From: Hippasteria phrygiana | Lineage: Eukaryota; Echinodermata; Asteroidea; Valvatida; Goniasteridae | Direction: 5' to 3' | DNA: 64,000 nt | NCBI GenBank assembly: GCA_037893225.1 | Contig: JAZGUH010000451.1 | Span: 1,072,001 to 1,136,000, forward strand | Shown: positions 51,822 through 63,298 of the stretch, piece by piece | How positions within the stretch are numbered: position 1 is the first letter of the stretch | Layout of the letters: the number at the start of each line of letters is the position of its first letter | Program-made: the position numbers and the translations under genes | The notes under the pieces: generated by a model | What the model saw: only the letters and a program-made list of their open reading frames with translations | Database searches by the model: none | What the model was told of the DNA's origin: nothing

Positions 51822-53225
51822 GAGGTTTGAATTTTCTCGAAGAGTTCTAACGCTGTGAAGCTGGCGATGGTCTCAAATTGTTGCGCTAGATCTAAGCTAC
51901 TCATACGTGTGAAAATTGCTGGATTTGGTCAATATTCCATTAAATTATGAACAGGGAAAGGAGGGGCGTTCATCTGAAAATGTGGCAAACGTTAAGCAGT
52001 CACAATGAAGTAAACGGGAGAACGCACACAGAGTTTATGGGAAGACATTTGTTGCGAGGTTTGAATTTTCTCGAAGAGTTCTCACGCTGTAAAGCTGGCG
52101 ATGGTCTGAAATTGTTACGCTATATCTAAGCTACCCATAAGTGTGAAAATTACTGGATTTGGTCAATATACCATTCAATTATGAACAGGGAAAGGAGGGG
52201 CGTTCATCTGAAAATGTGGCAAACGTTAAGCAGCCACAATGCAGTAAACCGGAGAACGCACACAGAGTTCACGGGAAGAAATGTTTTGAGAGGTTTGAAT
52301 TTTCTCGAAGAGTTCTGACGCTGTGAAGCTGGAGATGGTCTCAAATTGTTGCGCTAGATCTAAGCTACCCATACGTGTGAAAATTACTGGATTTGGTCAA
52401 TATCCCATTCAATTATGAACAGGGAAAGGAGGGGCGTTCATCTGAAAATGTGGCAAACGTTAAGCAGTCACAATGCAGTAAACGGAAGAACGCACACAGA
52501 GTTCATAGAAGGAAATTTGTTGCGAGGTTTGAATTTTCTCGAAGAGTTCTAACGCTGTGAAGCTGGCGATGGTCTCAAATTGTTGCGCTAGATCTAAGCT
52601 ACCCATACGTGTAACAATTACTGGATTTGTTCAATATACCATTCAATTATGAACAGGGAAAGGAGGGGCGTTCATCTGAAAATGTGGCAAACGTTAAGCA
52701 GTCACAATGAAATAAACGGGAGAACGCACACAGAGTTTATGGGAAGAAATTTGTTGCGAGGTTTGAATTTTCTCGAAGAGTTCTCACGCTGTGAAGCTAG
52801 CGATGGTCTCAAATTGTTGCGCTAGATCTAAGCTACCCATACGTGTGAAAATTGCTGGATTTGGTCAATATCCCAGTAAATTATGAACAGGGAAAGGAGG
52901 GGCGTTCATTTGAAAATGTGGCAAACGTTAAGCCTTCACAATGCAGTAAACGGGAGAACGCACACAGAGTTCACGGGAAGAAATTAGTTGCGAGATTTGA
53001 ATTTTCTCGAAGAGTTCCAACGCTGTGAAGCTGGCGATGGTCTCAAATTGTTGCCCTAGATCTAAGCTACCCATAAGTGTGAAAATTACTGGATTTGGTC
53101 AATATACCATTCAATTATGAACAGGGAAAGGAGGGGCGTTCATCTGAAAATGTGGCAAACGTTAAGCAGCCACAATGCAGTAAACCGGAGAACGCACACA
53201 GAGTTCACAGGAAGAAATTTTTTGC

Positions 53226-56200
53226 GAGGTTTGAATTTTCTCGAAGAGTTCTAACGCTGTGAAGCTGGCGATGGTCTGAAATTGTTGCGCTATATCTAAG
53301 CTACCCGTAAGTGTGAAAATTACTGGATTTGGTCAATATCCCATTAAATTATGAGCAGGGAAAGGAAGGGGCGTTCATCTCAAAATGTGGCAAACGTTAA
53401 GCAGTCACAATGCAGTAAACGGAAGAACGCACACAGAGTTCACGGGAAGAAATGTGTTGCGAGGTTTGAATTTTCTCGAAGAGTTCTAACGCTGTGAAGC
53501 TGGCGATGGTCTCAAATTGTTGTGCTAGATCTAAGCTACCCATACGTGTGAAAATAGCTGTATTTGGTCAATATCTCATTCAATTATGAACAGGGAAAGG
53601 AGGGGCGTTCATCTGAAAATGTGGCAAACGTTAAGCAGCCACAATGCAGTAAACGGGAGAACGCACACAGAGTTTATGGGAAGAAATTTGTTGCGAGGTT
53701 TGAATTTTCTCGAAGAGTTCTAACGCTGTGAAGCTGGCGATGGTCTGAAATTGTTGCGCTATATCTAAGCTACCCGTAAGTGTGAAAATTACTGGATTTG
53801 GTCAATATCCCATTAAATTATGAGCAGGGAAAAGGAAGGGGCGTTCATCTCAAAATGTGGCAAACGTTAAGCAGTCACAATGCAGTAAACGGAAGAACGC
53901 ACACAGAGTTCACGGGAAGAAATTTGTTGCGAGGTTTGAATTTTCTAGAAGAGTTCTAACGCTGTGAAGCTGGCGATGGTCTCAAATTGTTGTGCTAGAT
54001 CTAAGCTACCCATACGTGTGAAAATAGCTGTATTTGGTCAATATCCCATTCAATTATGAACAGGGAAAGGAGGGGCGTTCATCTGAAAATGTGGCAAACG
54101 TTAAGCAGCCACAATGCAGTAAACGGGAGAACGCACACAGAGTTTATGGGAAGAAATTTGTTGCGAGGTTTGAATTTTCTCGAAGAGTTCTAACGCTGTG
54201 AAGCTGGCGATGGTCTGAAATTGTTGCGCTATATCTAAGCTACCCGTAAGTGTGAAAATTACTGGATTTGGTCAATATCCCATTAAATTATGAGCAGGGA
54301 AAGGAAGGGGCGTTCATCTGAAAATGTGGCAAACGTTAAGCAGTCACAATGCAGTAAACGGAAGAACGCACACAGAGTTCACGGGAAGAAATTTGTTGCG
54401 AGGTTTGAATTTTCTAGAAGAGTTCTAACGCTGTGAAGCTGGCGATGGTCTCAAATTGTTGCGCTAGATCTAAGCTACTCATACGTGTGAAAATTGCTGG
54501 ATTTGGTCAATATCCCATTAAATTATGAACAGGGAAAGGAGGGGCGTTCATCTGAAAATGTGGCAAACGTTAAGCAGTCACAATGAAGTAAACGGGAGAA
54601 CGCACACAGAGTTTATTGGAAGAAATTTGTTGCGAGGTTTGAATTTTCTAGAAGAGTTCTCACGCTGTAAAGCTGGCGATGGTCTGAAATTGTTGCGCTA
54701 TATCTAAGCTACCCATAAGTGTGAAAATTACTGGATTTGGTCAATATACCATTCAATTATGAACAGGGAAAGGAGGGGCGTTCATCTGAAAATGTGGCAA
54801 ACGTTAAGCAGCCACAATGCAGTAAACCGGAGAACGCACACAGAGTTCACGGGAAGAAATTTTTTGAGAGGTTTGAATTTTCTCGAAGAGTTCTAACGCT
54901 GTGAAGCTGGAGATGGTCTCAAATTGTTGCGCTAGATCTAAGCTACCCGTAAGTGTGAAAATTACTGGATTTGGTCAATATCCCATTAAATTATGAACAG
55001 GGAAAGGAGGGGCGTTCATCTGAAAATTTGGCAAACGTTAAGCAGCCACAATGCAGTAAACGGGAGAACGCACACAGAGATTATGGGAAGAAATTTGTTG
55101 CGAGGTTTGAATTTTCTCGAAGAGTTCTCACGCTGTGAAGCTGGCGATGGTCTCAAATTGTTGCGCTAGATCTAAGCTACCCATACGTGTGAAAATTGCT
55201 GGATTTGGTCAATATCCCATTAAATTATGAACAGGGAAAGGAGGGGCGTTCATTTGAAAATGTGGCAAACGTTAAGCAGTCACAATGCAGTAAACAGGAG
55301 AACGCACACAGAGTTCACGGGAAGAAATTAGTTGCGAGGTTTGAATTTTCTCGAAGAGTTCTAACGCTGTGAAGCTGGCGATGGTCTCAAATTGTTGCGC
55401 TAGATCTAAGCTACTCATACGTGTGAAAATTGCTGGATTTGGTCAATATCCCTTTCAATTATGAACAGGGAAAGGAGGGGCGTTCATCTGAAAATGTGGC
55501 AAACGTTAAGCAGTCACAATGAAGTAAACGGGAGAACGCAAACAGAGTTTATGGGAAGAAATTTGTTGCGAGGTTTGAATTTTCTCGAAGAGTTCTCACG
55601 CTGTGAAGCTGGCGATGGTCTGAAATTGTTGCGCTAGATCTAAGCTACCCATAAGTGTGAAAATAACTGGATTTGGTCAATATACCATTCAATTATGAAC
55701 AGGGAAAGGAGGGGCGTTCATCTGAAAATGTGGCAAACGTTAAGCAGTCACAATGCAGTAAACGGGAGAACGCAAACAGAGTTCACAGAAGGAAATTTGT
55801 TGCGAGGTTTGAATTTTCTCGAAGAGTTCTAACGCTGTGAAGCTGGCGATGGTCTGAAATTGTTGCGCTATATCTAAGCTACCCGTAAGTGTGAAAATTA
55901 CTGGATTTGGTCAATATCCCATTAAATTATGAGCAGGGAAAGGAGGGGCGTTCATCTCAAAATGTGGCAAACGTTAAGCAGTCACAATGCAGTAAACGGA
56001 AGAACGCACACAGAGTTCACGGGAAGAAATTTGTTGCGAGGTTTGAATTTTCTCGAAGAGTTCTCACGCTATGAAGCTAGCGATGGTCTCGAATTGTTGC
56101 GCTAGATCTAAGCTACCCATACGTGTGAAAATTACTGGATTTGGTCAATATCCCATTCAATTATGAACAGGGAAAGGAGGGGCGTTCATCTCAAAATGTG

Positions 56201-58850
56201 GCAAACGTTAAGCAGCCACAATGCAGTAAACCGTAGAACGCACACAGAGTTCACGGGAAGAAATGTTTTGAGAGGTTTGAATTTTCTCGAAGAGTTCTAA
56301 CACTGTGAAGCTGGCGATGGTCTCAAATTGTTGTGCTAGATCTAAGCTACCCATACGTGTGAAAATAGCTGTATTTGGTCAATATCCCATTCAATTATGA
56401 ACAGGGAAAGGAGGGGCGTTCATCTGAAAATGTGGCAAACGTTAAGCAGCCACAATGCAGTAAACGGGAGAACGCACACAGAGTTTATGGGAAGAAATTT
56501 GTTGCGAGGTTTGAATTTTCTCGAAGAGTTCTAACGCTGTGAAGCTGGCGATGGTCTGAAATTGTTGCGCTATATCTAAGCTACCCGTAAGTGTGAAAAT
56601 TACTGGATTTGGTCAATATCCCATTAAATTATGAGCAGGGAAAGCAAGGGGCGTTCATCTGAAAATGTGGAAAACGTTAAGCAGTCACAATGCAGTAAAC
56701 GGAAGAACGCACACAGAGTTCACGGGAAGAAATTTGTTGCGAGGTTTGAATTTTCTAGAAGAGTTCTAACGCTGTGAAGCTGGCGATGGTCTCAAATTGT
56801 TGCGCTAGATCTAAGCTACTCATACGTGTGAAAATTGCTGGATTTGGTCAATATCCCATTAAATTATGAACAGGGAAAGGAGGGGCGTTCATCTGAAAAT
56901 GTGGCAAACGTTAAGCAGTCACAATGAAGTAAACGGGAGAACGCACACAGAGTTTATTGGAAGAAATTTGTTGCGAGGTTTGAATTTTCTAGAAGAGTTC
57001 TCACGCTGTAAAGCTGGCGATGGTCTGAAATTGTTGCGCTATATCTAAGCTACCCATAAGTGTGAAAATTACTGGATTTGGTCAATATACCATTCAATTA
57101 TGAACAGGGAAAGGAGGGGCGTTCATCTGAAAATGTGGCAAACGTTAAGCAGCCACAATGCAGTAAACCGGAGAACGCACACAGAGTTCACGGGAAGAAA
57201 TTTTTTGAGAGGTTTGAATTTTCTCGAAGAGTTCTAACGCTGTGAAGCTGGAGATGGTCTCAAATTGTTGCGCTAGATCTAAGCTACCCGTAAGTGTGAA
57301 AATTACTGGATTTGGTCAATATCCCATTAAATTATGAGCAGGGAAAAGGAAGGGGCGTTCATCTCAAAATGTGGCAAACGTTAAGCAGTCACAATGCAGT
57401 AAACGGAAGAACGCACACAGAGTTCACGGGAAGAAATTTTTTGCGAGGTTTGAATTTTCTAGAAGAGTTCTAACGCTGTGAAGCTGGCGATGGTCTCAAA
57501 TTGTTGTGCTAGATCTAAGCTACCCATACGTGTGAAAATAGCTGTATTTGGTCAATATCCCATTCAATTATGAACAGGGAAAGGAGGGGCGTTCATCTGA
57601 AAATTTGGCAAACGTTAAGCAGCCACAATGCAGTAAACGGGAGAACGCACACAGAGATTATGGGAAGAAATTTGTTGCGAGGTTTGAATTTTCTCGAAGA
57701 GTTCTAACGCTGTGAAGCTGGCGATGGTCTCAAATTGTTGCGCTAGATCTAAGCTACCCATACGTGTGAAAATTGCTGGATTTGGTCAATATCCCATTAA
57801 ATTATGAACAGGGAAAGGAGGGGCGTTCATTTGAAAATGTGGCAAAAACGTTAAGCAGTCACAATGCAGTAAACAGGAGAACGCACACAGAGTTCACGGG
57901 AAGAAATTAGTTGCGAGGTTTGAATTTTCTCGAAGAGTTCTAACGCTGTGAAGCTGGCGATGGTCTCAAATTGTTGCGCTAGATCTAAGCTACTCATACG
58001 TGTGAAAATTGCTGGATTTGGTCAATATCCCTTTCAATTATGAACAGGGAAAGGAGGGGCGTTCATCTGAAAATGTGGCAAACGTTAAGCAGTCACAATG
58101 AAGTAAACGGGAGAACGCAAACAGAGTTTATGGGAAGAAATTTGTTGCGAGGTTTGAATTTTCTCGAAGAGTTCTCACGCTGTGAAGCTGGCGATGGTCT
58201 GAAATTGTTGCGCTAGATCTAAGCTACCCATAAGTGTGAAAATAACTGGATTTGGTCAATATACCATTCAATTATGAACAGGGAAAGGAGGGGCGTTCAT
58301 CTGAAAATGTGGCAAACGTTAAGCAGTCACAATGCAGTAAACGGGAGAACGCAAACAGAGTTCACAGAAGGAAATTTGTTGCGAGGTTTGAATTTTCTCG
58401 AAGAGTTCTAACGCTGTGAAGCTGGCGATGGTCTCAAATTGTTGCGCTATATCTAAGCTACCCGTAAGTGTGAAAATTACTGGATTTGGTCAATATCCCA
58501 TTAAATTATGAGCAGGGAAAGGAGGGGCGTTCATCTCAAAATGTGGCAAACGTTAAGCAGTCACAATGCAGTAAACGGAAGAACGCACACAGAGTTCACG
58601 GGAAGAAATTTGTTGCGAGGTTTGAATTTTCTCGAAGAGTTCTCACGCTATGAAGCTAGCGATGGTCTCGAATTGTTGCGCTAGATCTAAGCTACCCATA
58701 CGTGTGAAAATTACTGGATTTGGTCAATATCCCATTCAATTATGAACAGGGAAAGGAGGGGCGTTCATCTCAAAATGTGGCAAACGTTAAGCAGCCACAA
58801 TGCAGTAAACCGTAGAACGCACACAGAGTTCACGGGAAGAAATGTTTTGA
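53226..58850. repeat. Domain F: indel-rich 10/11-monomer repeat
   Basis: 24 monomers. The segment beginning at 54400 recurs at 56741 (2341 bp, 10 monomers). The second copy has one extra monomer (57445), so markers further on, such as gcaaacagag, are 2579 bp apart. Private classes: ttctagaag, ttgtgctag with aatagctgtatttgg, acagagatta, aaacaggag and cctttcaatt. Length changes are more frequent than elsewhere: gggaaaagg near 53826 and 57342 (+2 bases with aagg) and ggcaaaaacg near 57842 (+2). Higher divergence suggests an older or less homogenised part of the array. Confidence 0.83.
53937..53951 (+). promoter_or_regulatory. Heat-shock element, ctagaa spacer variant
   Basis: In eight monomers (starting at 53931, 54400, 54634, 56741, 56975, 57445, 63534 and 63768) the block reads gaattttctagaag instead of gaattttctcgaag. 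The C-to-A change is at a free spacer base, so all three GAA/TTC/GAA cores stay intact. The change also creates a tctaga hexamer, which marks this F-lineage of monomers. It is the main variant seen within the otherwise near-invariant block. Confidence 0.5.
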
Positions 58851-61800
58851 GAGGTTTGAATTTTCTCGAAGAGTTCTAACACTGTGAAGCTGGCGATGGT
58901 CTCAAATTGTTGCGCTAGATCTAAGCTACCCATACGTGTAAAAATTACTGGATTTGGTCAATATACCATTTAATTATGAACAGGGAAAGGAGGGGCGTTC
59001 ATCTCAAAATTTGGCAAACGTTAAGCAGTCACAATGCAGTAAACGGTAGAACGCACACAGAGTTCATGGGAAAAACATTGTTGCGAGGTTTGAATTTTCT
59101 CGAAGAGTTCTAACGCTGTGAAGCTGGCGATGGTCTGAAATTGTTGCGCTATATCTAAGCTACCCGTAAGTGTGAAAATTGCTGGATTTGGTCAATATCC
59201 CATTAAATTATGAACAGGGAAAGGAGGGGCGTTCATCTGAAAATGTGGCAAATGTTAAGCAGCCACAATGCAGTAAACCGGAGAACGCACACAGAGTTTA
59301 TGGGAAGAAATTTGTTGCGAGGTTTGAATTTTCTCGAAGAGTTCTCACGCTGTGAAGCTGGCGATGGTCTCAAATTGTTGCGCTAGATCTAAGCTACCCA
59401 TACGTGTGAAAATTGCTGGATTTGGTCAATATCCCAGTAAATTATGAACAGGGAAAGGAGGGGCGTTCATTTGAAAATGTGGCAAACGTTAAGCAGCCAC
59501 AATGCAGTAAACGCGAGAACGCACACAGAGTTCACGGGAAGAACTTTGTTGCGAGGTTTGAATTTTCTCGAAGAGTTCTAACGCTGTGAAGCTGGCGATG
59601 GTCTGAAATTGTTGCGCTAGATCTAAGCTACCCATAAGTGTGAAAATTACTGGATTTGGTCCATATACCATTCAATTATGAACTGGGAAAGGAGGGGCGT
59701 TCATCTGAAAATGTGGCAAACGTTAAGCAGCCACAATGCAGTAAACCGGGAGAACGCACACAGAGTTCACGGGAAGAAATTTTTTGCGAGGTTTGAATTT
59801 TCTCGAAGAGTTATAACGCTGTGAAGCTGGCGATGGTCTCAAATTGTTGCGCTAGATCTAAGCTACCCATACGTGTAAAAATTACTGGATTTGTTCAATA
59901 TACCATTCGATTATGAACAGGGAAAGGAGGGGCGTTCATCTGAAAATTTGGCAAACGTTAAGCAGTCACAATGCAGTAAACGGGAGAACGCACACAGAGT
60001 TCACAGAAGGAAATTTGTTGCGAGGTTTGAATTTTCTCGAAGAGTTCTAACGCTGTGAAGCTGGCGATGGTCTCAAATTGTTGCGCTAGATCTAAGCTAC
60101 CCATACGTGTAACAATTACTGGATTTGTTCAATATACCATTCAATTATGAACAGGGAAAGGAGGGGCGTTCATCTGAAAATGTGGCAAACGTTAAGCAGT
60201 CACAATGAAGTAAACGGGAGAACGCACACGGAGTTTATGGGAAGAAATTTGTTGCCAGGTTTGAATTTTCTCGAAGAGTTCTCACGCTGTGAAGCTAGCG
60301 ATGGTCTCAAATTGTTGCGCTAGATCTAAGCTACCCATACGTGTGAAAATTGCTGGATTTGGTCAATATCCCAGTAAATTATGAACAGGGAAAGGAGGGG
60401 CGTTCATTTGAAAATGTGGCAAACGTTAAGCAGTCACAATGCAGTAAACGGGAGAACGCACACAGAGTTCACGGGAAGAAATTAGTTGCGAGATTTGAAT
60501 TTTCTCGAAGAGTTCTAACGCTGTGAAGCTGGCGATGGTCTCAAATTGTTGCCCTAGATCTAAGCTACCCATAAGTGTGAAAATTACTGGATTTGGTCAA
60601 TATACCATTCAATTATGAACAGGGAAAGGAGGGGCGTTCATCTGAAAATGTGGCAAACGTTAAGCAGCCACAATGCAGTAAACCGGAGAACGCACACAGA
60701 GTTCACAGGAAGAAATTTGTTGCGAGGTTTGAATTTTCTCGAAGAGTTCTCACGCTGTGAAGCTGGCGATGGTCTCAAATTGTTGCGCTAGATCTAAGCT
60801 ACCCATACGTGTAAAAATTACTGGATTTGTTCAATATACCATTCAATTATGAACAGGGAAAGGAGGGGCGTTCATCTGAAAATTTGGCAAACGTTAAGCA
60901 GTCACAATGCAGTAAACGGGAGAACGCACACAGAGTTCATGGGAAAAACACTGTTGCGAGGTTTGAATTTTCTCGAAGAGTTCTAACGCTGTGAAGCTGG
61001 CGATGGTCTGAAATTGTTGCGCTAGATCTAAGCTACCCATAAGTGTGAAAATTACTGGATTTGGTCCATATACCATTCAATTATGAACTGGGAAAGGAGG
61101 GGCGTTCATCTGAAAATGTGGCAAACGTTAAGCAGCCACAATGCAGTAAACCGGGAGAACGCACACAGAGTTCACGGGAAGAAATTTTTTGCGAGGTTTG
61201 AATTTTCTCGAAGAGTTATAACGCTGTGAAGCTGGCGATGGTCTCAAATTGTTGCGCTAGATCTAAGCTACCCATACGTGTAAAAATTACTGGATTTGTT
61301 CAATATACCATTCGATTATGAACAGGGAAAGGAGGGGCGTTCATCTGAAAATTTGGCAAACGTTAAGCAGTCACAATGCAGTAAACGGGAGAACGCACAC
61401 AGAGTTCACAGAAGGAAATTTGTTGCGAGGTTTGAATTTTCTCGAAGAGTTCTAACGCTGTGAAGCTGGCGATGGTCTCAAATTGTTGCGCTAGATCTAA
61501 GCTACCCATACGTGTAACAATTACTGGATTTGTTCAATATACCATTCAATTATGAACAGGGAAAGGAGGGGCGTTCATCTGAAAATGTGGCAAACGTTAA
61601 GCAGTCACAATGAAGTAAACGGGAGAACGCACACAGAGTTTATGGGAAGAAATTTGTTGCCAGGTTTGAATTTTCTCGAAGAGTTCTCACGCTGTGAAGC
61701 TAGCGATGGTCTCAAATTGTTGCGCTAGATCTAAGCTACCCATACGTGTGAAAATTGCTGGATTTGGTCAATATCCCAGTAAATTATGAACAGGGAAAGG

Positions 61801-63298
61801 AGGGGCGTTCATTTGAAAATGTGGCAAACGTTAAGCAGTCACAATGCAGTAAACGGGAGAACGCACACAGAGTTCACGGGAAGAAATTAGTTGCGAGATT
61901 TGAATTTTCTCGAAGAGTTCTAACGCTGTGAAGCTGGCGATGGTCTCAAATTGTTGCCCTAGATCTAAGCTACCCATAAGTGTGAAAATTACTGGATTTG
62001 GTCAATATACCATTCAATTATGAACAGGGAAAGGAGGGGCGTTCATCTGAAAATGTGGCAAACGTTAAGCAGCCACAATGCAGTAAACCGGAGAACGCAC
62101 ACAGAGTTCACAGGAAGAAATTTGTTGCGAGGTTTGAATTTTCTCGAAGAGTTCTCACGCTGTGAAGCTGGCGATGGTCTCAAATTGTTGCGCTAGATCT
62201 AAGCTACCCATACGTGTAAAAATTACTGGATTTGTTCAATATACCATTCAATTATGAACAGGGAAAGGAGGGGCGTTCATCTGAAAATTTGGCAAACGTT
62301 AAGCAGTCACAATGCAGTAAACGGGAGAACGCACACAGAGTTCATGGGAAAAACACTGTTGCGAGGTTTGAATTTTCTCGAAGAGTTCTAACGCTGTGAA
62401 GCTGGCGATGGTCTGAAATTGTTGCGCTATATCTAAGCTACCCGTAAGTGTGAAAATTGCTGGATTTGGTCAATATCCCATTAAATTATGAACAGGGAAA
62501 GGAGGGGCGTTCATCTGAAAATGTGGCAAACGTTAAGCAGCCACAATGCAGTAAACCGGAGAACGCACACAGAGTTTATGGGAAGAAATTTGTTGCGAGG
62601 TTTGAATTTTCTCGAAGAGTTCTAACGCTGTGAAGCTGGCGATGGTCTCAAATTGTTGCGCTAGATCTAAGCTACCCATACGTGTGAAAATTGCTGGATT
62701 TGGTCAATATCCCAGTAAATTATGAACAGGGAAAGGAGGGGCGTTCATTTGAAAATGTGGCAAACGTTAAGCAGCCACAATGCAGTAAACGCGAGAACGC
62801 ACACAGAGTTCACGGGAAGAACTTTGTTGCGAGGTTTGAATTTTCTCGAAGAGTTCTAACGCTGTGAAGCTGGCGATGGTCTGAAATTGTTGCGCTAGAT
62901 CTAAGCTACCCATAAGTGTGAAAATTACTGGATTTGGTCCATATACCATTCAATTATGAACAGGGAAAGGAGGGGCGTTCATCTGAAAATGTGGCAAACG
63001 TTAAGCAGCCACAATGCAGTAAACCGGAGAACGCACACAGAGTTCATGGGAAGAAATTTGTTGCGAGGTTTGAATTTTCTCGAAGAGTTCTCACGCTGTG
63101 AAGCTGGCGATGGTCTCAAATTGTTGCGCTAGATCTAAGCTACCCATACGTGTGAAAATTGCTGGATTTGGTCAATATCCCAGTAAATTATGAACAGGGA
63201 AAGGAGGGGCGTTCATTTGAAAATGTGGCAAACGTTAAGCAGCCACAATGCAGTAAACGCGAGAACGCACACAGAGTTCACGGGAAGAACTTTGTTGC
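58851..63298. repeat. Domain G: C-related block with 1405-bp 6-monomer duplication
   Basis: The order mirrors domain C: c10-like (58851, ttcatgggaaaaacattg), c1/c2 hybrid (59085), c3-like (59319), then ggtccatatacc (59553), c4 (59788), c5 (60022), c6 (60256) and c7 (60490). 59553-60957 is repeated from 60958 to about 62360, offset 1405 bp, including the odd ggtccatatacc, gaactggg, ccgggagaac, ttataacg and ttgccagg variants. After 62363 the block returns to the 59085-59787 type, and the aacgcgag/gaactttgttg class appears three times (59319, 62597, 63065). Confidence 0.8.

Larger units (their letters stand above)
36373..53225. repeat. Domain E: mosaic of 6- and 8-monomer HOR units
   Basis: After two lead-in monomers (36373, 36607), nine full units start at 36841, 38245, 39649, 41522, 43395, 44799, 46672, 48076 and 49949, with a partial unit from 51822. 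Lengths are 1404,1404,1873,1873,1404,1873,1404,1873,1873. The 6-monomer units end with gaaaatttgg plus gaagtaaaccgg; the 8-monomer units have gaaaatgtgg plus gcagtaaaccgg and two extra monomers. The next unit then opens with aaatgtgttg/aaattttttgag after a 6-unit and gacatttgttg/aaatgttttgag after an 8-unit. These markers stay linked throughout, so the two unit types are separate lineages that have been intermixed. Confidence 0.87.
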
